A stretch of 6,189 bases of DNA, from the NCBI GenBank assembly GCA_002329665.1, contig DCTV01000005.1:31759-37947 (forward strand). The letters run 5' to 3'. This DNA comes from Christensenella sp. UBA1431. Its GTDB lineage: Bacteria; Bacillota; Clostridia; Christensenellales; UBA1431. Below are positions 1 through 4,751 of the stretch, piece by piece (the stretch's first letter is position 1; the number at the start of each line of letters is the position of its first letter). The position numbers and the translations under genes were made by a program. A model generated the notes under the pieces. That model ran no database searches. It saw only the letters and a list, made by a program, of their open reading frames with translations, and was not told the DNA's origin.

Positions 1-296
1 CGCGGCAAGCCGCGCGGGGGCCCCGGGTTGCGCCTCCTCTTTTTGCCCAAATCCTTTGCTTCGCGGGGAGTTTTCCCGGGTAGACTTTGTGCGGTTTTCC
101 CGGGTAAAGCTATGTAGTGGTTGACGAAACGGCTTCGCGGCACCTGCTTAGGCAAGGCTTAGCGGGATCTGTTCGGACGGGGCTTCGCAGGGAATTGCGA
201 AACGCGATTCAGTCAGGATGAATGACAGGCTTACTGCCTTTTTGCGGTTTAATATCAGTTTGCTGGCCATCAATGTGTTGCGAAGTGGGTTTTCGC
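1..296. other. 296-bp non-coding stretch with several short repeats
   Basis: I see no supportable gene. The heptamer GCTTCGC (GCGAAGC on the minus strand, a sequence known to form a very stable mini-hairpin) occurs at 58-64, 132-138 and 182-188. GCTTAG occurs at 146-151 and 157-162. TTGCGAA (278-284) and TTCGCAA (292-298) form a 7-bp inverted repeat abutting the terminator. The first 14 bases form a CGCGGC/GCCGCG palindrome. Short frames exist (minus 270-148, plus 218-316), but neither has a convincing start. Confidence 0.5.
70..106. repeat. 13-bp direct repeat GTTTTCCCGGGTA
   Basis: GTTTTCCCGGGTA occurs at 70-82 and again at 94-106, 24 bp apart, with a related but diverged tail after each copy. 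Each copy contains the palindrome CCCGGG. Only two units are seen, so this is not a CRISPR array. It may be a short tandem duplication or paired binding sites. Confidence 0.6.
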
Positions 297-334
297 AAAC
301 GAGGCCGTGGAGATAGTACTCCACGGCCTCGTTT
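297..334. terminator. Strong 16-bp stem-loop, probable bidirectional terminator after the SGNH gene
   Basis: AAACGAGGCCGTGGAG (297-312), loop ATAGTA (313-318) and CTCCACGGCCTCGTTT (319-334) give a perfect 16-bp stem with a 6-base loop. A-rich and T-rich ends flank a GC-rich core. On the plus strand it ends in GTTTTC; on the minus strand in GTTTGCG, a weak T-tract. It lies 23 bases past the hydrolase stop, so ending that transcript is its most likely role, and symmetry allows it to work from both sides. Confidence 0.8.
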
Positions 335-356
335 TCAGAACATGACTTAGCGATTA

Positions 357-1001
357 CTACAATATGGACCGCACCTTTTCCGCCAGCGCCATCCCCAGCG
401 CCTTGTGCGATTCCGGCTCGAGATGGATGCCGTCCTTCGGGCTGCTGTTCACGATCTGCCCCGCATCGAAGAACTCGATCCCGTACGCGTCGGCCTGGGC
501 TTTAAAAAGCCTTCCGAATTCCTGCGATTTTTCGACCGATCCCCTGAACATCTCCTCGAAGATGCTTCCCTCGAGCGGCCCCGTCAGCGGAGGCGCCACG
601 AGGAGCACGATGGGCTCCATGTCCACGAAGGCGCCCGGGCGCTGCAGCGTCTTCTGCACGAGCAGCCCGGCGCCGAAGCTCACGTCCTCGGCGGTCAGGC
701 CGAAGCGGTATTTCAGATCATTCGTGCCTAAAAAAATGATAGCCAGATCGAGGGGCGCGTGCGAGTCGAGCAGCGGTATCAGATGCTCTTTGCCGCAGCG
801 GTATTCCTCGATCGGGTCGTCCCACACCGTCGTGCGGCCGTTGAGCCCCTCGTCGATGACGCGGTGCTCAGGGCCGAGTTCGGTCTGCATGACGGACGGC
901 CACCTAACGTTGTCGGGCAGGCGCCTGATGTTGTCCAGCGTGTTGCCGGGGTCCCAGCCCCATGTGTTCGAATCACCGAAAACAAGAATGTTCATCCCCA
1001 T
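357..1001 (-). CDS. SGNH/GDSL-family hydrolase (MsAcT-like arylesterase/acyltransferase)
   Basis: This 214-residue protein has no signal peptide or membrane segment, so it should be cytoplasmic. All SGNH blocks are present: block I GDSNTWGW with nucleophile S11, block II EGLNGRTT (G55), block III LGTNDLK (N94) and block V DGIH with D190 and H193. The overall pattern (GDSxTWGW, EGLxxRTT, DLxIIxLGTND, VxPP, FFDAG, DGIH) and the length match the Mycobacterium smegmatis esterase/acyltransferase MsAcT and its relatives, which hydrolyse or transfer short acyl groups on small esters. The natural substrate is unknown. The first ATG (1001) is chosen because AAGGAG (1016-1011) lies 9 nt upstream; the ATG two codons later is farther away. 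The gene seems monocistronic, with its own promoter and a strong stem-loop terminator 23 bases after the stop. Confidence 0.92.
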   Translation of the reverse strand: MGMNILVFGDSNTWGWDPGNTLDNIRRLPDNVRWPSVMQTELGPEHRVIDEGLNGRTTVWDDPIEEYRCGKEHLIPLLDSHAPLDLAIIFLGTNDLKYRFGLTAEDVSFGAGLLVQKTLQRPGAFVDMEPIVLLVAPPLTGPLEGSIFEEMFRGSVEKSQEFGRLFKAQADAYGIEFFDAGQIVNSSPKDGIHLEPESHKALGMALAEKVRSIL

Positions 1002-1035
1002 ATCGACTATCTCCTTTTCCTAATTGGTCTCACTG

Positions 1036-1065
1036 TATATAAGGGACCGAATCTGGCTCAGTCAA
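1036..1065 (-). promoter_or_regulatory. Probable sigma-A promoter of the SGNH hydrolase gene
   Basis: On the minus strand, TTGACT (1065-1060) is followed by 18 bp and TATATA (1041-1036). The -35 box matches consensus at five of six positions and the -10 box at four. Transcription would begin near 1030, leaving about 29 nt of leader that includes the AAGGAG ribosome binding site. A TATAAT at 1074-1079 has no fitting -35 box. Confidence 0.6.
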
Positions 1066-1127
1066 AAAGGATGATTATAAGGATTCCGACCCGGCCCGAC
1101 CCTGCCAAAAGCAAAAAGACGACCGGT

Positions 1128-1168
1128 TGAGAAAACCCCGCGGGCACAGAAAAGGCTCTCTTTTCTCA
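1128..1168. repeat. Nested, mutually exclusive inverted repeats
   Basis: TGAGAAAA (1128-1135) and TTTTCTCA (1161-1168) form a perfect 8-bp inverted repeat with a 25-base loop. Inside it, AGAAAAG (1148-1154) and CTTTTCT (1160-1166) form a 7-bp stem with a 5-base loop. Both stems use the same 1161-1166 bases, so only one can form at a time. The function is unknown. Confidence 0.45.
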
Positions 1169-1170
1169 GC

Positions 1171-1216
1171 CGTATCATCCTGTATAAAAACGTATCATAT
1201 ATGCCTATATTAGGCA
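1171..1216. promoter_or_regulatory. AT-rich cluster: CGTATCAT direct repeat plus TGCCTA-TAT-TAGGCA palindrome
   Basis: CGTATCAT occurs at 1171-1178 and 1191-1198, exactly 20 bp apart (about two helical turns). It is followed by TGCCTA-TAT-TAGGCA (1202-1216), a perfect 6-3-6 inverted repeat. The arrangement resembles a regulator-binding region, about 170 to 215 bp upstream of the SGNH gene start. No regulator can be named. Confidence 0.4.
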
Positions 1217-1323
1217 AGCCCCTATCGTTGCCGAGGCTACCTTGGCTTTCCAAGCGGGATAAAACGCGCTGCCGGCGCATTCATTTGCAATCGCGCATAC
1301 CGCAGTTCGGATTCAAGCTTAAA

Positions 1324-1376
1324 GGGCTGCGGCCCCAACTCTCCCTGGGACGGTTTGCGGAGCCGGGCTGCGGCCC
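1324..1376. repeat. Direct repeat pair GGGCTGCGGCCC downstream of mltG
   Basis: The 12-mer GGGCTGCGGCCC occurs at 1324-1335 and again at 1365-1376, 41 bp apart. Each copy can fold into a GGGC/GCCC stem with a 4-base loop. They lie 50 to 105 bp after the mltG stop. No run of T follows either copy on the minus strand, so terminator function is unproven. Confidence 0.5.
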
Positions 1377-1427
1377 AAACCTTTGGCGAATATCCGGCGC
1401 CCGGCCTCCGCCATGCGGCGCGCGTCG

Positions 1428-2597
1428 TTAATACCCGTGTTCTTTGTCGAAATCTATCCACAGCGGGCGGTATTTTTCGACGTTTTGCTCGTGTTCCTCC
1501 AGCGTTTTGCTGAAAGCGAGTTCCCCGTCGTCCGGGTCCTTGTTGCAGAAATACAGGTAGTTTTGAGCAAGGAAAGACTCGTCCGGATAGAGCGCATCCT
1601 CTATCGCCTGTTCGCTCGGGTTGCAGATGGGGCCCGCCGGATAGCCGGCGTACTTGTACGTGTTGTAGGGCGAGTCGAACGCCAGGTCCTCGGCGGTAAG
1701 GTTCATCCGCTTCACCCCTTTGGCGTACTGGACCGACGCGCAGGACTGCAGCGGCATGCCCTTTTTCAGGCGGTTATGCAGTACCGCCGAGACTTTCTTG
1801 AATTCGCTGGGGTTCGCTTCTTTCTGGATGACCGAGGCCAGGATCACAACCTGATCGATCGTCATCCCCATCTGCTCGGCGCGTACGCGGTATTTGTCAG
1901 AGAAAACCTTGTTAAACTGCGCGATCTGCTTGGCCATGATGGTCTTTTCCGAAGCGCCGAGGAAGATTTCGTACGTGTCGGGGAAGAGGTAGCCTTCCAG
2001 CCGGTACCTGCGTTTTACGGCCGATTCCTGCGGTATCTCGGAGATGAAATCGTAGGCCATGAAGTCTTCCCCGGTCTTCGCGAGCGAGAGGAAGACGTCG
2101 GTAGTGGCGATGAACTTGTCTTTTTTCAGCGATTCCGCCTCTTCCTCGACGGTGTACCCCTCGATGGTCGTAAAGCGCACCACCCGCGGCTTGCTTTCTC
2201 CGGCGGCGAGCTTGTACATGATCTCTCGCGGGGTCATCGTCCTTTTGAACACGTAGTCTCCGGCCTTGAGGTTCGAGCCCTGGTTGTAGAAGTCCACCAT
2301 GAGCTTGAATACCGTCGGGTTTCGGATCAGGCCGTGCTCGTGGAGCGTTTTCGCGATGGTAGACACGGACGAGTTGCTCTTTATGGTCACTTCCACGTTC
2401 GAACTGTCCAGAAGGCTCGCCGGCTTGAACAGGGCGAAATCGACCGCCTCGTACACCACCGTGCATACGATCACAACGAACAGCAGGCTGATGACGAAGA
2501 CGACTAGCTTGTGTTTTGCCCTTTTTTTGATGCTCTCGCGGTCTACGGCCAGCTCCTCGTTTTCCGCGGCCGTACCGGCGTTCGTTGTATCCGTCAT
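1428..2597 (-). CDS. mltG: Endolytic murein transglycosylase MltG (YceG-like)
   Basis: MltG is a single-pass membrane enzyme that cuts nascent glycan strands at the outer face of the membrane and so helps set peptidoglycan strand length. From the ATG at 2597 the protein has 389 residues. It has a charged cytoplasmic tail (1-30), one hydrophobic segment (about 31-50, LVVFVISLLFVVIVCTVVY), a LysM-like subdomain (about 68-132) and the catalytic YceG domain with EGYLFPDTYE (201-210). The core is ASVIQKEANPSEFKKVSAVL (254-273), then HNRLKKGMPLQ, and DSPYNTYKYAGYPAGPICNP (308-327). E260 lines up with the Glu shown to be essential in Escherichia coli MltG. The first Glu of the usual EKE motif is Gln (Q258), and the usual QSDPTVQY stretch reads QSCASVQY. 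It follows the ylbF-family gene after 50 bp and is probably the last gene of the rnj operon. No clear intrinsic terminator follows. Confidence 0.95.
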   Translation of the reverse strand: MTDTTNAGTAAENEELAVDRESIKKRAKHKLVVFVISLLFVVIVCTVVYEAVDFALFKPASLLDSSNVEVTIKSNSSVSTIAKTLHEHGLIRNPTVFKLMVDFYNQGSNLKAGDYVFKRTMTPREIMYKLAAGESKPRVVRFTTIEGYTVEEEAESLKKDKFIATTDVFLSLAKTGEDFMAYDFISEIPQESAVKRRYRLEGYLFPDTYEIFLGASEKTIMAKQIAQFNKVFSDKYRVRAEQMGMTIDQVVILASVIQKEANPSEFKKVSAVLHNRLKKGMPLQSCASVQYAKGVKRMNLTAEDLAFDSPYNTYKYAGYPAGPICNPSEQAIEDALYPDESFLAQNYLYFCNKDPDDGELAFSKTLEEHEQNVEKYRPLWIDFDKEHGY

Positions 2598-2601
2598 GCT
2601 A

Positions 2602-2608
2602 TCCCCCT
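2602..2608 (-). promoter_or_regulatory. Ribosome binding site of mltG, deciding its start
   Basis: AGGGGGA lies just upstream of the ATG at 2597-2595, with about 5 nt between the AGGGGG core and the start. A start 18 codons further upstream, at 2651, would overlap the end of the ylbF-family gene and add a poorly conserved MIRINRQRLIPHR-type tail, so 2597 is preferred. Confidence 0.7.
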
Positions 2609-2620
2609 GCGCCCGATGTG

Positions 2621-2644
2621 GTATTAACCGCTGCCTATTAATAC
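2621..2644. repeat. Short inverted repeat between the ylbF-family gene and mltG
   Basis: GTATTAA (2621-2627) and TTAATAC (2638-2644) form a perfect 7-bp inverted repeat across 10 bases, filling much of the 50-bp gap. No T-tract follows, so it is not a typical terminator. It could be a protein-binding site or a small hairpin that stabilises or processes the operon mRNA, or simply chance. Confidence 0.4.
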
Positions 2645-2647
2645 GTA

Positions 2648-2995
2648 TCATTCCTTCAAAAAGTTCACGTCGATGTCCGCCGCCTCGCCGATGATACGGT
2701 AGACGTCGCTCACGATGCGGTTCAAACGGTACTCGGCCGCGATGTAGCCGGAGATGTCCGCGTTGAACTGCAGCACTTCGCCGAGCTTGTTGAGATTCTC
2801 CAGCTTTTCCTCGTTGGGGGTCCCGCCGGATAGGTATACGCTTTGGACCTCGAAGCGCAGTTTCCTGTAGGCGTCCAGCATGGTCCTGTCGTTTTCGTTG
2901 CGCTCGATCCTGTCCAGAAGCGCCCTGTACTCCCTGTACTCGGGGGACTGCTTCAGGAGGTCCGCTAATTCGTGCGCCTTGTCGTAGATTTCCAT
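2648..2995 (-). CDS. YlbF/YmcA-family protein (RNA-processing accessory factor)
   Basis: This small, almost wholly alpha-helical protein of 115 residues belongs to the YlbF/YmcA (Com_YlbF) superfamily. Features are the N-terminal AHELADLLKQSPEYREY helix, a charged central helix, and QFNADISGYIAAEYRLNRIV near the C-terminus. In Bacillus subtilis the relatives YlbF and YmcA act with YaaT as a complex that steers RNase Y processing and affects competence and biofilm formation. That this protein does the same is an inference, supported by its place 15 bp after RNase J. GGAAGGAG (3010-3003) sits 7 nt before the ATG and directly after the rnj stop, which suggests tight co-transcription and perhaps translational coupling. 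The sequence has no cysteine at all, so it cannot supply the cysteine ligands reported for the Fe-S clusters of the Bacillus complex. It could be a YmcA-like or a separate clostridial paralogue. Confidence 0.88.
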   Translation of the reverse strand: MEIYDKAHELADLLKQSPEYREYRALLDRIERNENDRTMLDAYRKLRFEVQSVYLSGGTPNEEKLENLNKLGEVLQFNADISGYIAAEYRLNRIVSDVYRIIGEAADIDVNFLKE

Positions 2996-3010
2996 TACAC
3001 GGCTCCTTCC

Positions 3011-4666
3011 CTACACTTCGACGATGATGGGCAGGATCATCGGGTTGCGCTTGGTCCTGTTGTACAGGTAGTCCCTCAGCGCCGCGCGCACCGTGTTCTT
3101 GATCGCGTTCCAGTCGGATTGCGCCGTCTCCATGTCATAGATCGTGTCGCAGATGACCGATTTCGCGTCTTCTATAAGGTCCTCGGATTCGCGCACGTAC
3201 ACGAACCCGCGCGATATGATGTCGGGCAGGCCGGATAGCGTTCCGTCCTTGTGCATGGCCATCACCACGACGAAGATGCCGTCCTGCGAGAGTATGCGCC
3301 TGTCCCGCAACACGATGTTCCCGACGTCGCCGATCCCCAGGCCGTCCACCATCACGGCCCCCGCGGCCACGCTGGCGCATCTTTGCGCCTCATCCTCGCT
3401 GATCTCGAGCACGTCGCCCGGGTCGAGGACGAAAGCGTTCTCCCTTGCTACGCCCATGCTCACGGCCAGTTCGCAGTGGCGGCAGAGGTGACGGTATTCC
3501 CCGTGCACCGGTATGAAGTATTTGGGCTTGGTGAGCGAGAGGATGATCTTCAGCTCCTCAAGGCAGGCGTGGCCGGAAACGTGCACGTCCGCGAGGGACT
3601 CGTAGATCACCGTAGCGCCCTTCCTGTAAAGCTGGTTCACCACGTTGGACACCAGCTTCTCGTTGCCGGGTATGGGCGTGGCGGAGATGATGACCATGTC
3701 CTCGGGCTCTATCTCGATCCTGTGGCCGGACGTCGCCATCCGCACGAGGCCCGACATCGGCTCCCCCTGGCTCCCTGTGGTGATGACGACCACCTGTTCG
3801 GGCAGCGTGTAGGGTATTTCTTCGATCTCTATGAGCATGCTCTCGTCGACGTTAAGGTCGCCGAGTTCGAGCGCCATGCTCGCGACGTTTATCATGCTCC
3901 GCCCCTGGAAACACACCTTTCGACCGAATCTCAGCGCCGTGTCCACGACCTGCTGGATGCGGTGGATGTTGGAGGCGAACGTCGCCACGATGATGCGCCC
4001 CGTCGCTTTTTTGAAGAACCGCTCGAACGCTTCCCCCACCGAGCGCTCGGACATCGTGTAGCCCGGGCGTTCCACGTTCGTGCTGTCCGACATCAGGCAG
4101 AGCACGCCTTTTTCGCCGAGTTCGGCGAACTTGGGGAGGTTGACCATTTCGGTGTCGATCGGCGTGAAGTCGATCTTGAAGTCCCCCGTATGCACGACCA
4201 CTCCGGCCGGTGTGTGGATCGCGAGCGCGAGCGCGCCCGCGATGGAATGCGTCGTCTTGATGAGTTCCACCTTGAAGCACCCGAACTTGATGGTCTCCCC
4301 CGCGTTTACGCGGCGCAGGTCGGCCTTCATGCCGTGTTCCTCGAGCTTGTTTTCGATCAGGGCAAGCGTCAGGCGCGTGCCGTACACGGGGACGTTTACG
4401 TCCTTGAGCACATAGGGCAGCGCGCCGATGTGGTCTTCATGGCCGTGCGTGATGACGATTGCGCGGATACGGTCCTTGTTGAGCAGAAGGTAGCTGATAT
4501 CGGGGATGACCAGATCGATGCCCAGCATGGACTCGCTCGGGAACATGGACCCGCAGTCGAGTATCATGATGTCGTCCCCGTACTCGAATACCGTCATGTT
4601 CTTCCCGATCTCGCCGACTCCGCCCAGCGGCACGATCCTCAGCCTATTCTTTTTTTTAGATGACAA
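3011..4666 (-). CDS. rnj: Ribonuclease J
   Basis: This is a cytoplasmic metallo-beta-lactamase/beta-CASP ribonuclease with 5'-3' exonuclease and endonuclease activity in mRNA turnover and rRNA maturation. The protein has 551 residues, close to the usual ~555. All expected metal-site elements are visible: HGHEDH at 74-79, H140 (TTHS), D162 (HTGDFK) and H388 (VHGEYRH). The beta-CASP part contains SDSTN (193-197), FASNIHR (230-236) and VHVSGHA (361-367). The C-terminal ~110 residues match the RNase J oligomerisation region. The start is TTG at 4666, supported by GAGGA 9 nt upstream. Codons 3 to 6 contain a run of eight A residues. The gene has its own sigma-A promoter and is followed after 15 bp by a ylbF-family gene, whose ribosome binding site begins directly after the rnj stop. 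Whether it corresponds to J1 or J2 cannot be told; the catalytic residues are intact. Confidence 0.97.
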   Translation of the reverse strand: MSSKKKNRLRIVPLGGVGEIGKNMTVFEYGDDIMILDCGSMFPSESMLGIDLVIPDISYLLLNKDRIRAIVITHGHEDHIGALPYVLKDVNVPVYGTRLTLALIENKLEEHGMKADLRRVNAGETIKFGCFKVELIKTTHSIAGALALAIHTPAGVVVHTGDFKIDFTPIDTEMVNLPKFAELGEKGVLCLMSDSTNVERPGYTMSERSVGEAFERFFKKATGRIIVATFASNIHRIQQVVDTALRFGRKVCFQGRSMINVASMALELGDLNVDESMLIEIEEIPYTLPEQVVVITTGSQGEPMSGLVRMATSGHRIEIEPEDMVIISATPIPGNEKLVSNVVNQLYRKGATVIYESLADVHVSGHACLEELKIILSLTKPKYFIPVHGEYRHLCRHCELAVSMGVARENAFVLDPGDVLEISEDEAQRCASVAAGAVMVDGLGIGDVGNIVLRDRRILSQDGIFVVVMAMHKDGTLSGLPDIISRGFVYVRESEDLIEDAKSVICDTIYDMETAQSDWNAIKNTVRAALRDYLYNRTKRNPMILPIIVEV

Positions 4667-4675
4667 ATGAAATTT

Positions 4676-4680
4676 TCCTC
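4676..4680 (-). promoter_or_regulatory. Ribosome binding site of rnj, supporting the TTG start
   Basis: GAGGA lies 9 nt upstream of the TTG at 4666-4664. No ATG or GTG in this frame precedes the conserved N-terminal IVPLGGVGEIGKNM block, so this site fixes the rare TTG start. Confidence 0.75.
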
Positions 4681-4685
4681 GCTTT

Positions 4686-4727
4686 CCGGTATGATGCCGT
4701 CCGATTCACTTAGGCATATTATACCGG
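4686..4727. promoter_or_regulatory. Inverted repeat overlapping the rnj -10 box and start site (possible operator)
   Basis: On the plus strand, CCGGTATgATGCC (4686-4698) faces GGCATattATACCGG (4713-4727) across 14 bases. The arms pair over 7 bp plus 5 bp, with a small 1/3-base internal loop. The right arm contains the -10 box, and the left arm lies in the leader roughly 13 to 25 nt after the predicted start. No T-tract follows, so an intrinsic terminator is unlikely. RNA started at this promoter would contain only one arm, which favours a DNA operator, or a hairpin found only in read-through RNA. Confidence 0.5.
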
Positions 4728-4746
4728 ATGACGGCGGGATTGACAA
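4718..4746 (-). promoter_or_regulatory. Sigma-A promoter of the rnj-ylbF-mltG operon
   Basis: On the minus strand, TTGTCA (4746-4741) is followed by exactly 17 bp and then TATAAT (4723-4718), a near-perfect housekeeping promoter. The -35 box begins five bases after the stop codon of the upstream gene. Transcription would start near 4711, giving a leader of about 45 nt before the TTG start of rnj. This makes rnj the first gene of its own transcription unit, although read-through from upstream is possible. Confidence 0.87.
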
Positions 4747-4751
4747 CCGTA

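Larger units (their letters stand above)
1002..1427. other. 426-bp intergenic region with short repeats, no supportable gene
   Basis: This lies between the end of mltG and the start of the SGNH hydrolase gene. The mltG-proximal half is GC-rich and contains two copies of GGGCTGCGGCCC. The middle (1171-1216) is AT-rich with direct and inverted repeats. The part near the hydrolase carries its probable promoter. The only short frame here (1280-1062, minus) has no good ribosome binding site and no recognisable domain. I see no stem with a proper T-tract to end the mltG transcript. Confidence 0.6.

Noticed and set aside
33..40. AGAGGAGG on the minus strand, a perfect-looking ribosome binding site
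   Set aside because: No ATG, GTG or TTG lies at suitable distance downstream; the first is a TTG about 24 nt away.
227..243. AGGC-TTACT-GCCT stem followed by five T residues on the plus strand
   Set aside because: A 4-bp stem is too weak for an intrinsic terminator, and no plus-strand gene precedes it.
148..270. 40-codon minus-strand frame starting at ATG 270
   Set aside because: There is no Shine-Dalgarno sequence. The frame is open far upstream of the ATG without a start signal, so it looks like repeat-derived open sequence.
218..316. 32-codon plus-strand frame
   Set aside because: The AGG touches the ATG, so spacing is wrong, and the frame ends within the terminator stem.
364..1130. Plus-strand frames antisense to the SGNH gene
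   Set aside because: They overlap a gene with all catalytic blocks intact, and the low-complexity Ser/Pro or Arg/Val composition points to shadows.
1062..1280. 72-codon minus-strand frame between mltG and the SGNH gene
   Set aside because: It has no good ribosome binding site or recognisable domain, and it runs through the repeats and the probable hydrolase promoter region.
1383..2507. Plus-strand open frame (374 codons) antisense to mltG
   Set aside because: It is a shadow of a clearly identified gene, with biased Arg/Val/His composition and no domain.
2598..2651. Longer MltG start 18 codons upstream
   Set aside because: It would overlap the ylbF-family stop, lacks a ribosome binding site as good as AGGGGGA, and adds residues outside the family pattern.
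3251..4663. Long plus-strand open frame (470 codons) antisense to rnj
   Set aside because: It mirrors the codon structure of a conserved gene in GC-rich DNA, is very rich in His, Arg, Asp and Val, and has no recognisable domain.
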